A DNA stretch of 64,000 bases from Halocaridina rubra. Taxonomy: Eukaryota > Arthropoda > Malacostraca > Decapoda > Atyidae. The stretch lies in contig JAXCGZ010003851.1 in NCBI GenBank assembly GCA_037179515.1, positions 46,001 to 110,000 on the forward strand. Reading direction: 5' to 3'. A program made the position numbers and the translations under genes. Positions 12,647-26,321 of this stretch are shown here, in pieces. The notes beneath the pieces are model-generated. The model was not told the DNA's origin. It worked only from the letters and a program-made list of their open reading frames with translations, and made no database searches. Positions within the stretch are counted from its first letter, which is position 1; every line of letters starts with the position of its first letter.

Positions 12647-13121
12647 GCAATCAAATTTTTTTATAAACACTACTTTTTAAACACTGATGTTCAGTTACTT
12701 TTAGCTATTCAATAGTAGCATTGCTGTTTATAGCACAGCTTAAGTAAAAATAATGAACAGAGATAAGAATCTCAACTTTAATCTTTTAAACACCATAAAA
12801 TCAAGTCCTTCAGTACATGTAAGCCTAATAACAGAGAAGGTACGAACATTCACACACATTCAGATGTTAATAAGATATGAATACCTACCTATACACTCGC
12901 CATTAGTAAATATAGTCTCAAGGCATAAGCATGCGTGGAAAACAGCTGTAAACGACCAGATCAAATATATATAACCACAACCCTTTCGATAGTCTTTTTA
13001 AGATGTGTTTTCTATTAATACTGAACCTATCCTCTACCCCCATTACGTATTCAAATACTGGGTGATTTTACAGAGTCTGAGAATAGTGATACATTTACGA
13101 ACATCGAAACATTATAGGACT

Positions 13122-13322
13122 GTAGTCATCGTGGCTTAAGCGGTAGCGTCCGCGATTCTGAGGCGTCAGGTCGAGGGTTCACGCCCCGTCACGGTCTGAG
13201 GTTAGCAAGGGCATGCACTCCGGGTAACGATTATATCTGCCAAAACAAGTCCTTCGCAAGAAGGCAACCGTCCAAGCCCTTGGTAGAAAAGGGAGTCCGT
13301 GACGTAAAACTGGAACTGAACT
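13122..13322 (+). mobile_element. Family A SINE, full length with perfect TSD
   Basis: Reference copy for the family. The order is 'gtagtcatcgtggcttaagc' (A box), a spacer, B box 'gggttcacgcccc', then the non-tRNA body 'ggttagcaagggcatgcact', 'ctgccaaaacaagtcc' and 'aagaaggcaaccgtcc', and the end 'ggagtccgtgacgtaaaac'. A 16-base duplication, GAAACATTATAGGACT, flanks it exactly (13106-13121 and 13323-13338). There is no poly(A) tail, so the family probably depends on a LINE that recognises a specific 3' end. The tRNA head explains why it resembles a tRNA gene; it is not one. Confidence 0.93.
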
Positions 13323-13940
13323 GAAACATTATAGGACTAAGTAATGAAGGAATCAATATATATAAGTATAAAGCAACTGCAAATAAGTAAACCAACTCAA
13401 AACTGACCCCCCTCAAAAAACAAAAAATTAAACAAAGCAAAGGTTACGTCATGTAGCCTGAACGTTCCCCTCCCATTCATCGGTCCCGCTATCACCCCAC
13501 CCCTTCCTCCAGTCAAGTCCAACAGTATACAACTTTGCCGGGGACGACTACGGGAACTTGGCAAGCGGTCACTCGGTGTTCCACATATTTGGCATTTTAC
13601 TCTTATTTTCTCGTAAAAAAATATAAATATAATGTGTAAGGAACATGTATCATTCCTTATAAGGTCAATTGCTATTAGAGAATAGGCGAAATACTAACAA
13701 AAAACAGACGTCAATTAGTTCGAAACAATACATAAAATGATGAGGTCGTCATCATGAACAGCCGGTGAATTTTTATGCGCAGCTCTAACCTACTTAGCGA
13801 CTAACCTGTAACATATCGATTTCGTTTTATTTTTTCTTGTCTGTTTTCGCCGTGAAACATATTTGTCTTTTTTTTTTTAAAGTTGGATATATTTATATTC
13901 TTCTGAAATCTATTTGCCATTTTATGACCTTTAAGACAAT

Positions 13941-14482
13941 TGATCTAATCCAGTGGTTGGTTTAAGGGAGAGAGAATTTATATTTAAATATTTACATGAA
14001 AAATTACCCACAAATAAACATTTAGAAATGTTAGGAATTAAGAATAATGGAAATTGTGACTTTTGTGGTGAACCTGAATATACAATGCATATATTCTATT
14101 TTTGTATAAGAATAAAAAATATTTTTCATTGGTTTAAAAGTAAATTTAATTTGATGTGTTCAGTACAAGATAATAACTGGCTAAAATTATTAATGTTAGA
14201 TATTAAAGGAAGAAGTAGAAGAGATGAGAACACTGCAGTTCTGCTTATTTGTAATTATCTATATTGTGTATGGACTAGTCGTACACAGAACTTGACTGAA
14301 TGGGAAACTTTATGTTTAATTAAAGGTAAATTTAATTATTTGAAATGGTTCTTGAATATTTGTTATGCAAGTAATATACAGAATATATTAACCAAAGAAT
14401 TTTCCAATGTAATTTTGTAATCATTTAACAATTGTAAATATTGTACATTTGACATTTAAAAAATAAAAGAAAAAAAAAAATA
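13941..14482 (+). mobile_element. 5'-truncated LINE, poly(A)-tailed
   Basis: An open frame (13944-14420) ends in TAA, followed by a short 3' region and 'aaaataaaagaaaaaaaaaa' near 14460-14480. The arrangement is that of a 5'-truncated non-LTR insertion. No target-site duplication was confirmed. Confidence 0.7.
13944..14420 (+). pseudogene. LINE reverse transcriptase C-terminal fragment (zinc-knuckle domain)
   Basis: About 158 codons are open with no obvious initiator; the frame begins just after a stop at 13941. The peptide has 'REREFIFKYLHEKLPTNKHL', then a knuckle CDFC...H...C of spacing CX2CX7HX4C (Cys at about residues 35, 38 and 51 and His at 46, counted from 13953). This order, helix with 'LPTN' then CCHC, is that of the zf-RVT domain at the C-terminus of many jockey/I-group and related LINE proteins. 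The polymerase domain itself is absent, so this is a dead 5'-truncated copy. Codon use is strongly A/T-biased like the surroundings. A host gene with a similar zinc knuckle is less likely, given the poly(A) tract after the stop codon. Confidence 0.75.
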
Positions 14483-17442
14483 TTTCAGATTTTACGTTAT
14501 TTTCTCGGCGTTAAGGAATCTCAAGAAATTCTTTTAAAATATTGATATAATAAAAGAAAAGAAAAAATAACATGCAATTTTATTATCAACAGATAAAATT
14601 ATATAATACAAATACTGCTACATACCAGTTATCTTTTATCTAGAGTAGACACATTCAAGGCCATAAAAGTAATTTTGGACAAAGAAATATAATTTTAATA
14701 AGTACTAAATGTAAGAATTCATCAACACCAGCCAATTCCTCGCAGGTTCTCATTCGATAATGGCGTCATGAGAGAGAGAGAGAGTGATTGTGTGACAATG
14801 TTGTTACCCCCTTAGCACGGCTAGCGAGATGCCGCTTGTCTCAATCCATTGAAAGACGGCCTGGCTAATTTCAGAATAAGAAGAAAAGTTCAGACAGAAA
14901 AGGCTAATAATACGCGCATAGTCTTATTAATACCTTTTTTATTTTCATTAATGAGGCAATAAATAAAGTCAGTAGCTGTTAATAAGTTACAACAAAGCGA
15001 TATAGATGTGAAGAGCTCCCATCACCTGCCGCCGATTATCAACTGACAGGATGCAATGGGGGAAAAATGGTGCGTGTGACTCAGTATCGTTATAAATATT
15101 ATGCTCGATGCTCTCTGGGTCTCTAGCCCTTCCCCCCCCCCCTCCTCATTCTCTCGACCGAAGTACAATTGCAGATATTCACTTTATGTACTTTAATTAT
15201 GGAAGAAACTGCTTTCCCCGTGAAAAATAAAGCGTTAAATTTATTCTTAACGACTGAATTTTTATAATGAAAAGATGTGAAAGTATATCGAGGAAGGTTT
15301 TGTCTGCAAATTCTTATTGCGGTGTGTACGTGGGGTGGTGGTGCACACACATCGCGCATCAGATGATAAGTCGCCATGTTTTCATATCTTTCACCAAACA
15401 CCCGCATGGCTTGTACTACTCTCATTATAACTTTAATGTTCTACAATCTTCTTTTCCCTTCGTTCTTACTGCTTTGTTTCTTTGCTAAGATCAAAATCTT
15501 GGCGTTTTATATAAAGGATATTGATAATTTGATTATTTGTTAATAAACTTGTGCTAAATATGTATCGATACTACAAGGTAACCCGTGATACGTCATTTGC
15601 CAACTTGGCAAGTTGAAAGACAAAAATTACTCAGAATGCCTTGGTTTACGACATCTGCCACATTTCAAAACTACTGCCCCATAATCTCTTTCCTATCTCT
15701 CTTATTCTGATTTCTTTAAAATTATGAATGAATTATAAGGAAATCACATTAATATTGGCCTATAATTTCCAAAGTCCATCTAAATAACTGTTATCTATAA
15801 TAACGCTTAAAGTTCTACTGTAACTGAACACAGATTGTATCGACACTATAACTCAAAGCACAGCTATGGACACGGACTGTATCTGTATTATAACCCAATG
15901 CACAGCTACCACCAAAATCTCGGTATATCTGCTAATATTACCATAACCATTTGCAGACTTATTCAGTAACAACAAGCAGTAATACAAACAAACAAATAAG
16001 ATTGCAAGAGAAAAATTCTATCCCTAATTATCTGTACTTAGTCTACCATTACTCAAGGGCAATATTAAAAAATAATCATCGGTAGTTTCATATCTTAAAT
16101 AAAACGAAAAAAAAAAAAAAAACTACTCCACGTGACTTACGTGTCCTTACCAGATTTCAAGAAAAACAATTAAAAGAAGTCATTTGTGTGGTTGCTTTTC
16201 AGCCTGATGGTATATGAGTACAATGCAAACAGTAGAAAACAGATAACATCAGCATCACTTTATCCTAAAGCTATTTCTTCGCCTCTTGCAGGTATTGTTT
16301 TACAGTTATTGGCTCTTGTAAAGAATAGCAACCCCAGTGATTTGAGGTAATTAGTATTTACTAGGAAAATTAATAATAATAAATCAAACCACGTCATCTA
16401 GGACCTGCAACCTTGAATTACTCAACATTTGTATGAAATGAATGGCTTGAATGCCCTTTCTCCCATTATTGATAAACAACACATTTCACTAAATAATCAA
16501 GGTAATTTCATAAGCGCATAAGTTTTAACACAATCACACACGAATATGTAAAGGAATAACACATTTCAACCCCTAAAGAATTGCTTTTACTAAACACATT
16601 TGATCTTTATAAAAACACAAAAACCTAAATACAATGCAATATACAACTACAGCTTTCCAATGCACACAGAAATTTCAAGCTCTGGTGCTTAGATATTAAA
16701 TATTTCAGCTTTGCGATTTCAAACTGGGATAGGCAATATACTGTATACCGAAAAAGATCCTGTACGCACAACTAGCAACAGTTAGCTATTTCTGCTTTTG
16801 TACACTCATAGTGTAAAATACGAAGTGTATATTGCCATAGATTGTTCCATTCGACAAAAGGCAATATTGTTTTGTGCGTGATGTAGAGTGTCATACTGCT
16901 TAAACTGCAATATGGAAGTAGCCTAGCCATGCAACATCATACAGGAAGTTACAAATTGGAATAGCTATTGGCGAGTTTGTCATGAAACTATACTTCTGTA
17001 TTAGGTCAGTTCGATAATTTGTATGCATGATAAGTTTGTATGAATGCGTGTTCAAGGGAGCACTCCACTAAAGTAGGGTTTTAGATAAGCCTGTTGCAAG
17101 TATATGCAAATGTATATGAACAATGATCTATGAAAAAGAAATAATCACGACGACAGTGGGAAAATATCAAAGCGATTTCTGGTGTATCCAATACAGACAT
17201 ATGCTAATTGCTATACATTTACAACCACAGGTGTACAATAAGCTCTTAAATATTGTGCAGAGTAATCAGCACATTGGCTAAAAATGGCAAATTTTTGTTG
17301 CTGTTGAAACGGGGCTTTACTATAATTTTTGTCATCAGGGCTGCAGCCTACATGCGTTTGTATACGACAGACTCCAACTTAGCTCCCTACTATATATTAT
17401 TTTTAGATTTATGATATACCCAAAAGGATATGTTTGTAGCTA
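14483..17442. other. Longest repeat-poor stretch, no gene recognised
   Basis: Nearly 3 kb of AT-rich unique-looking sequence with only a brief (GA)n at 14770 and an A-run near 16110. No exon, RNA gene or repeat family could be supported. It could be intronic or intergenic. Confidence 0.4.
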
Positions 17443-17575
17443 TGTGTCACTATTGTTCCCCATTAGAATGAGCTTGGAGAGCGTAAAAGCTTATCCAAGA
17501 CTGGACCAAGATTGAACTTGTGACCAGTATATCGAGTCCTTCCTTACCACTGCGCTAGTATCACTAGACCTATGC
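17443..17575 (-). mobile_element. Diverged family B SINE
   Basis: On the minus strand: 'tagcgcagtggtaagg' (A box), 'caagttcaatcttgg' (B box), and a tail 'cattctaatggggaacaata' followed by 'gtgacac'. The tail hairpin is imperfect. The head differs from other B copies, suggesting a separate subfamily. Confidence 0.65.
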
Positions 17576-18078
17576 AGTAAGCGATACTAACACAAAGGTC
17601 ACATATACGATACAAAAGCCAGACCTACAAATATATATATCGCATACTGCATGCTATAAATACTCTATATAAAGATTTGTCACCAGAATGTTTCATTCTT
17701 TGCCTTAACATCACGAAAAAACTCATTTATTACTAGTAGAGTTTAGACAAACCTTTTCCTATTAACTATCCTGAGACCGGCTTCAAAGCTATATTTAGAC
17801 TGGGCTTGCGTTTAATGATCTAAGCTATTTTTTGAATAAGCAATTTTCTATGTTTCCAGCATGTTTCTTTTATTTACTCTCACTACACTACAGAACTCAA
17901 TCATAAGTAATAATCCAGGTTTTGAGAATCTTCCAATCAAATATCTTGAGAAAAGCTCCAGATATATTATGTCTATTTGCTATGTCACGCTTACTGTGAT
18001 GTGGAATATTAAAAATCATTCGTAAATAAGATTAATCTCATACTTGTTTAACATGTACATTCGTTACACTCAAATTTA

Positions 18079-18184
<106 letters not shown>

Positions 18185-18215
18185 CTCAGGAATGTTGTAT
18201 ATCTAATTAGTTATG

Positions 18216-19580
<1,365 letters not shown>

Positions 19581-19603
19581 TATAATAATAATAATAATAA
19601 TAA

Positions 19604-19640
19604 TCCTTTATTCCAATGTACATTGGGTATTAAATAAGAT
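19604..19640 (-). promoter_or_regulatory. LINE 3' tail hairpin
   Basis: Minus strand: 'aatacccaatgtacattgg' then 'aataaagg'. CCAAT/ATTGG forms a 5-bp stem around GTAC. In CR1/L2-type elements the 3' tail hairpin is the recognition site for the element's own reverse transcriptase. The family F SINE at 1361-1528 carries the matching tail. Confidence 0.6.
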
Positions 19641-19720
19641 ACATATATATTCCAGATAGACATCTGTGGTGTACGATATAGACATACTAAAACAAACAAA
19701 TCATAAGGATGAGTGTACCA

Positions 19721-22633
19721 TTAAAATTTACAAGTAAAATCTTCCTTTAAGAGCAACTTCTTAAGATTATATTTAAAAGTATACACTGAACCAGCATTTT
19801 TTAGTTCTCTGGGAAGCTGATTATATAAATGAGGTCCACGAATGTTTATATCTCTTGAACCAATATCAGTTTTAGACCTTCGTACTAATAAATCTTCCCC
19901 TTGACGGGTAGTTAACCCGGTAACTGAGCTTACTGTAGAAAAATTATACAAGCAATCAGGAATATTGTTTCTTAGTATATTAAAAACAAAGGTACATATA
20001 TCAAAAACATATTTATCTCTAATCTTTATCCATTCTAGATCTTTTAAAACAGGAGAGATGTGCTCGTATTTTCTTACATTGCCAACAGCCACTCGTGCTG
20101 CAAAGTTTTGTAACTTTTGTATTCTTTGTAATTGAGTCTTATTTGTACATCCCTAAACTTTGAGACAGTAATTAATTAAACTCATAGCTAAGGACTGGAC
20201 AATTATTATACGAGTTGATGTTTCAAATGAGTCTTTTACCCTATTTAGATATATTAGAGTACCCATTACTTTTTTATAAATTTCATCTATATGCATTTCA
20301 AAATTCATGTAACGGTCAAAATAGACACCTAGGTTCTTTACCGAGTTCATTGGCTTAATGATATTACCGTTAAAATTTATATGAAGATTGTCATCAACTT
20401 CTGATAATAATTGTCTGGATCCGATAAGAATAGATTGGGTTTTAGTTTCATTAAGTAACAGACCATTTTTTAGAAAGTAACGTTTGGCCATATACAAAAT
20501 TTCTTCTGCTCTACGAATAATATTTTCTAAATCATTAATTTCTCCTTCAATTAAGATTTGAGTATCGTCAGCATATTGAATGACATAACAGTTAGGTAAA
20601 TATTTTACTAGATCGTTTACATATATTAGAAAAAGTATAGGTCCTAGGATCGATCCCTGAGGGACCCCAAACAATACCTTCTTGGAACTTGAAACTGTAT
20701 CTTTTATTCTGACTGACTGGTAGCGGTTTTTTAAATAGTTCTCGAACCAGCTTGGGACAATGTTCATTTTTTTGCATTTTTCTAATAATATACTATGGTT
20801 TACACTATCAAAAGCTTTAGAAAGATCAAGTAGTAGTAGCAATGATATTTTCTTATTATCTATATTTTTGTATATTTCATCTGATATTTTCAATAAGGCA
20901 GTTTCGGTTGATAATTTTGGCCTGAAACCGTGTTGACTTTTTGCAATAAGTTTATTTTTTTCAAGAAACTCACTTAACTGATTTGCAACAATCTTTTCAA
21001 GTATCTTTGATAAAATTGGTAGTAAAGAGATTGGTCTATAGTTAGAGACGTCGTCAGGATTTCCATTTTTAAAACCAGGAATTACATGGGGATTTTTCCA
21101 TAAATCTGGGTAGATATTGGTAACTATGGAAGTATTGATTATTACCGTCAGGTAATAAGCTATTACAAATAATGAATCTCTAATAAAACGAAAACAAATT
21201 CCATCTGATCCATATGCATTAGAGTCTTTCAGATTTTTTATTACTAAGATTACTGTATTACAATCTACTGTAGTAGGGTTAAAGACATCAGTACTTCTAT
21301 TGAATGCACTATGTTCTTCCATATTTACATTATTATTATTATTGCTACCATCATCACTATTATCATTACCATTACTACCACCATCATTATTATTTACACC
21401 ATTATCAACATTTCTATTATTATTACTACTACCGTCATCATTATTATTACCACCATTTCTATTATTGATTTCATTTATTATTTCTTTTTTTGTTTTTTCA
21501 AAGGTTTTTTTCCCCACTTCAGCGAAAAAATTATTGAACTCTTCTGCTTTAGCACTTACATCTACCTCATCGGGTATACTTGATATGTTACTACTTTTAT
21601 TACAGTTATTGGAAAGCATGGTTTTAGCAATTTTCCATGTATCAGAGATATTGCCTTTAGCGTTTTGAAATTCATTTTTGTAATACTGTTTCTTACTGTT
21701 ACTTAATAATGATTTTACTTGTTTCTTATGCTCTGTAAACTTTTCTCTTAAAGGGATATTATCTCTTTGTAGTTTTACTTCATTTTGTAGTTTGTCTCTT
21801 TCTTTCATAATGTTTTTTATGTCATCTGTTATCCAAGGAGCGGGGGGACGAAATATTTCTCTTGTCACGAGTGGTGCACATCGATCTATACATGATGATA
21901 AGACACTGGTTAAAATTCTTACTTGTTTGTTTATATTATCGGTATATAGAATTTCATTTAATTTATGTACTTCATTCATAAGTAAACTACAAAGTAATTC
22001 TTGTGAATAATTTCTTAAGCATCTGAATGTTTTAAAGATTGGTTGTCTCTTTGGTTTGCGAATATTTAGGGACGTTACAATTTCCTCGTGGTCTGCTATA
22101 GGGCTTGGCATTACGTCACACTTAGTTATCATATGTTTGGAGTTTGTTATTACTAGATCGATTTGGGAAACTGAAGTGGGAGTGATTCTAGTTGGTTTAT
22201 TTATAATCTGTTCTAGATTTAAATTCTTAATAAGTCTACTCATTTTATTTTCTCTTTTTAGTTGATCATCATTAAAATCGCCATATATAAAAACTGGTTT
22301 GTTTTTTAAAATTATCTCCTTAAAAACGTCCAAAATATAGCTAAAGGAGGTTACCGAGGCTTTGGGGTGGCGGTACACGCAGCCTATGATAATAGAAGGA
22401 AACTTTTTATGTTGGACAGAGATCCATTTATCTTCCACTCCTTCGTGCTTCTCAGTTTCAAGATTTAGTTCAGTGGCCTTCAAATAATTTTTAACATATA
22501 AACATACACCTCCACCTCTACCACTGTCATAGCGATAAATATTATATGAAGGAATATTAATAAATGCATTATTAATTGACGGATACAGCCATGATTCGCT
22601 AATGCAAAGAACATCAATATTTTCTTGTATAAG
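19721..22633 (-). pseudogene. LINE ORF2: endonuclease plus reverse transcriptase, one internal stop
   Basis: The protein would nick target DNA and copy its own RNA at the nick (target-primed reverse transcription). Visible, with residues numbered from 22483: ESWL and GGGVCLYVK lie in frame just upstream (about 22.5-22.6 kb), GDFND 68-72, SQIDLVITN 106-114 and ADHEE 130-134 (endonuclease). An Asn/Gly/Asp tract spans 338-387. Reverse transcriptase blocks are NYRPISLLP 481-489, SQHGFRP 516-522, LLDLSKAFDS 551-560, GVPQGSILGP 606-615 and the catalytic YADD 637-640. A TAG at 20153-20155 interrupts the frame; the same frame continues 20152-19721 through the C-terminal region, so it looks like a single point mutation at a TGG-type codon. 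Another in-frame TAG at 22634-22636 limits the 5' side. The residue where SDH is usual reads ADH. A CR1-like clade is inferred from motif style, not from a tree. Confidence 0.9.
21323..21472 (-). repeat. In-frame Asn/Gly/Asp codon repeat inside the LINE ORF
   Basis: On the plus strand this is irregular ATT/ACC/ATC triplets. On the coding strand it gives about 50 residues of Asn, Gly, Asp and Ser between endonuclease and reverse transcriptase. All changes are multiples of three, so the frame survives. Confidence 0.85.
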
Positions 22634-22769
22634 CTAAAAAGACAATTTCCTCCAGACATCTCTAATATCTGAACCTAATCTGAGAAATAAGCATTCATAG
22701 ATACCTAACACAGAGCAGATGCGTATCAATGTTATGCATATGACGAGTTAATAAATCAATATCAATGCT

Positions 22770-23015
22770 ATCCCTTCATCCATAGCCAAGAAGGTAAGTC
22801 CGTTACCCTCGGGTAAATAATGAGGTAGCGAGCGGGCCGGACTCGCGCGTTCAACCTTCCATCAGGGGACCCATACCCTAATCCCCAGCCATCACGTCTA
22901 ACCCTCCGACGTATCGGCTTGAGTGGGTCCCAGAAGGGAGCAGAAGAGATGTAAAATGGGGGGAGTGATGGGAATGAGGTAGGGGGCAAGGGGGGAAACG
23001 CTTAGCCTAGTCATT
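22770..23015. other. GC-richer block, possible tRNA-like SINE remnant
   Basis: Stands out from the AT-rich flanks. 'ggtagcgagcgggccggact' followed by 'gcgttcaaccttcc' loosely resembles A and B boxes on the plus strand. No second copy was recognised in the window, so the identity is unproven. Confidence 0.3.
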
Positions 23016-23652
23016 AAGGTGGAATCTATTTATAACGTCCAACAAACCCCCACAATGTGTGCGAACAAAAACGGTTTGTATATCTGAAATATCGTCCCCG
23101 TTTCTATAATCTGGGAAACTTATACGGGGGAAAATACATTATCATTGTTAATTTACATGAAAAATAACCATTATCAATGAGTAGAGTATACTTGAGTAGT
23201 CTTTATAATAAACAAATACGAGTAGGCTCCTATGTGTAGAAACTACATTGGAGTACTCCCGACTTCGGGAAAAAATATTCGTTTGAAATGCTTATAGACC
23301 CTATTTCTTTTTAAACTGGCTAAAAACTACTACTACTACTATTACTCCTACTACAACTAAAGTCATTCTCCCCTCCCGCTGTGCTTCTTTTCTACAATCG
23401 TGACAAGAGACAGAAAGAGGAATGAAAAAGAGGCAAGAGGTGACATCACAGAAGTGGCTGACTCACTGAACTGAACCTGCATAGTGACAAAACGCCTTGG
23501 CAAACGCTGAATGGTTGAGATAGGCTACAACTAGCGCCATTATCATCATTATTAGCGGCATTACATTCCGCCATTTAAAAACGGACGCGATTTCTCTGTA
23601 TACGCTTACCCAAGTTTGGTTTGTTTAGGCCTATGGTCTGTTAGGTTTTTAA

Positions 23653-23655
<3 letters not shown>

Positions 23656-23696
<41 letters not shown>

Positions 23697-23712
23697 ATAT
23701 TAGAGAGAGATC
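23656..23712. repeat. (TA)n then short (GA)n
   Basis: TA array with one break, then 'ttagagagag'. Confidence 0.93.
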
Positions 23713-24443
23713 TAATTTTTGACTTCTGTTAATAAATAATTCATTGCGAAGTTACGCATTATCACATAATTTAGAGAACGAATACAGTACCAATGTGGAG
23801 GAAAAACTACCGAAGAAAAGAAAATACTCTAAAGTGCCATCAAAACATATTACAATATAACAAAAACAAACCTACATATTTATACAGTACATTAAAATAC
23901 ACATTTACAAGAATACATAGCAAGTAAATAGATCTAGTTCCTCTAAAGAAATGAATAACTTTGTTCGATAAATGTATACAACTTATGTATAATATATAAG
24001 GCTATTTCCAAGAAATACCAGTTTCTCTAAAGATATATTGCTAACTAGAAGTTACAAACTGTTATTCATATTTCTTATTAATGGACTTCTATTACCTCTC
24101 TGAATATCTGAGATGTTAATAATACTATTTATAACATATATTTATGATCAGCGATAGATAGCAAGTTTACAAGCAAAAGAATCCAATTAATTAACCAATA
24201 TATCTTAAAAGCCAACGACTATAAACCAGATGTCTCCAGCAAGGGAAGCAAATTGGAATGGAAACCAGGGACAAAATTTGTGGAAGTAAAAATAGAAAAA
24301 ATAACAGAAAAATATTATGAATAGTAACATTGAGGTTCGCTATAACTTTCTAATGAACAAGAATGGCAATATTACATTTTTTTTCCAAGACTTAGAACAA
24401 TTCTCTCTATCTCTGCACATTACATCTTATTTAAGGAGTAAGA

Positions 24444-24445
<2 letters not shown>
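23713..24445. other. Unique AT-rich stretch, no gene recognised
   Basis: Nothing beyond AT-rich sequence was recognised. Confidence 0.4.

Positions 24446-24449
<4 letters not shown>

Positions 24450-24491
<42 letters not shown>
24450..24491. repeat. (CT)n microsatellite
   Basis: About 42 bases of CT, followed by T/C-rich sequence to about 24710 in which 'cctggtgg' recurs twice. Confidence 0.95.
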
Positions 24492-24492
<1 letters not shown>

Positions 24493-25033
24493 GCAATTTG
24501 AATCTTACTCCTGGTGGGAAAAAAAATTCTCTTTTTTCGCTCTCTCTTCATTTTATATCTTTTCCTGGTGGAAGAATAATGTTTTGCCTCACTCCCTATT
24601 TCTATCTCTGCATATTAAAACCTCTACCTTTATTAGAACATTCTGTCTCCATTTACAATCTTTTCCTGGAGAAAAAAAAAAAAAATATTCTCTTTTTTCT
24701 CTCTAACCGCTTTCTCGATGACGTTGCATTTTGCTGGAGTACTGCACGAAAGCTTCATAAATAATTACATCTCCTTGGGAACGTAATCCTTTTCGAACCT
24801 ACAATATATGCTAATCGCCTTGCTAGTCAAAGCCCTGGATAATTAGTATCAAATCTCAAAATCTCTATTTATAAATATATGGATTAATAAAATATAACTT
24901 GTTCTAGAGGGACAAATTATCATGTTAAGACAATATTACTTGCTTACAAACACTTTCCTATCCACCTGTACTATGGCCTCGATCAAAACCTCTAAGCAAC
25001 TTGAGGATATAGGGTTGCCAATCTCCCCCCCCC

Positions 25034-25106
25034 CCACTGCTCGGCAGGCTAATGCCTCTTAATATAATGTACATATTTATTCCTGTATGTATACAGAATA
25101 TTTGGC
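25034..25106 (+). mobile_element. LINE 3' tail fragment
   Basis: 'gctcggcaggctaatgcctc', 'ataatgtacatatttattcc', 'tgtatgtata', 'tttggcaat'. It matches 45160-45230 closely apart from the last part. It is probably the end of a CR1-like element with no coding part left. Confidence 0.6.
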
Positions 25107-25903
25107 AATCCTGCCTGGGACGGCCACAGGGTAAATGGGTAAGATCTTCTGGAATGAAGCCCGACAGCCGCAGCAGCTTCCACCTCACTGCCCCATCACA
25201 TGGCACCCCAATAAGCACCCACAGTATTTTTTTATAATGGTAAAAAGTATTGCATTTCTATATTATTATCCTAGCTTGAATAGGTTGATGTTCTTTGACT
25301 GAGTAGCAGTGGACAGTTTACCGTGTTTAACATGTACTTATTTTCCATGCATTTATTATTTAAATTTACACCAATTTCAACCTTATGCCTAATTCTGTAT
25401 CCAAGAACTACATCCTCAATATGTAGATACTTTACATTTTTCTACTCTACTATTTGGTCTTATCCCACAGAAACAAAGCAGTACAGAACTTCACAAACAT
25501 AAAGAAATTCGGCATCATAACCAAACATTATAGATTCCCTTTTTTTTTTCTACTATGACTTCGGTAGATCTTGAATTGAAGATTCTAATTTGGTGTTTTG
25601 GAAAACACATGATTTGCTTACCCCCCCCCCCCTCCAAGTTTGAGGCTACCACAGAAGTTCTTAGAATAATGAGAGTTCGTTATTCACTACTGCAAGAATG
25701 TCTCTCCTGTAATAGCTAACTAGTATGTATATTATCAACATAAGCCTTATCGAAAACAGTTTTCACTCTTGATAATCTATTATTATTATTGTAATTATCA
25801 TTAATATCGACTAAATAGGGTGGAGCAATGGGACTGGGAATCCTCTCCTTTGAATTTTCCTACCAAATAGAGTCGTTTTTTGCTTGACTCAGCCTACCCT
25901 CTA

Positions 25904-26103
25904 ATGTTGTTCCAGTTTTACGTCAAGGACTCTCTTATCAACCAAGGTCTAGGACGGTTGCCTTCTTGCGAAGGACTTGTTTTGGCAGATGCAATCGTTA
26001 CTCTGAGTGCATGCCCTTGCTAACCTAAGACCGTGACGGGGCGCGCACCCTCGACCTGACGCCTCAGAGTCGCGGACGCTACCGCTTGAGCCACGGTGAC
26101 TAC
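25904..26103 (-). mobile_element. Family A SINE, full length with perfect TSD
   Basis: Minus-strand copy from 'gtagtcaccgtggctcaagc' to 'ttgacgtaaaactgg'. The 14-base CAGCCTACCCTCTA flanks it (25890-25903 and 26104-26117). About ten extra bases (atgttgttcc) lie between the SINE 3' end and the duplication. Confidence 0.92.
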
Positions 26104-26321
26104 CAGCCTACCCTCTACTATGGGGGATTAAGGCTTCTGTACATACATAGATTATTATTATTATTATTATTATAATTATTATGAAATTAAGATGTAGCAG
26201 AGTACTTTTCTCTATCTCAATTTATCGATGATAAATTTCGATTATGCGACTTGTCGAGTACTTGTAGATGTTATCTCTTTTATCAGCTTGTGATATCACT
26301 TAAGGACGTGTTCTTAGCTTA

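Larger units (their letters stand above)
19582..22640 (-). mobile_element. CR1/jockey-like LINE, 5'-truncated
   Basis: A minus-strand non-LTR retrotransposon. It contains most of an apurinic-type endonuclease domain, an Asn-rich linker, reverse transcriptase and C-terminal region, a ~120-base 3' UTR, the palindrome CCAATGTACATTGG (about 19613-19626), 'aataaaggatt', and a (TTA)n tail at 19582-19604. A microsatellite tail rather than poly(A) is typical of CR1/L2-type elements. The 5' end is lost or unrecognisable beyond about 22.64 kb, and no target-site duplication was established. Confidence 0.9.

Noticed and set aside
13122..13215. tRNA gene (A and B boxes at many loci)
   Set aside because: The tRNA-like heads continue into shared non-tRNA bodies and are flanked by target duplications; they are SINEs, and the cloverleaf is not maintained.
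21300..21668. Plus-strand open frames opposite the LINE
   Set aside because: Antisense shadows of the LINE coding region, open because of the triplet repeat in the linker.
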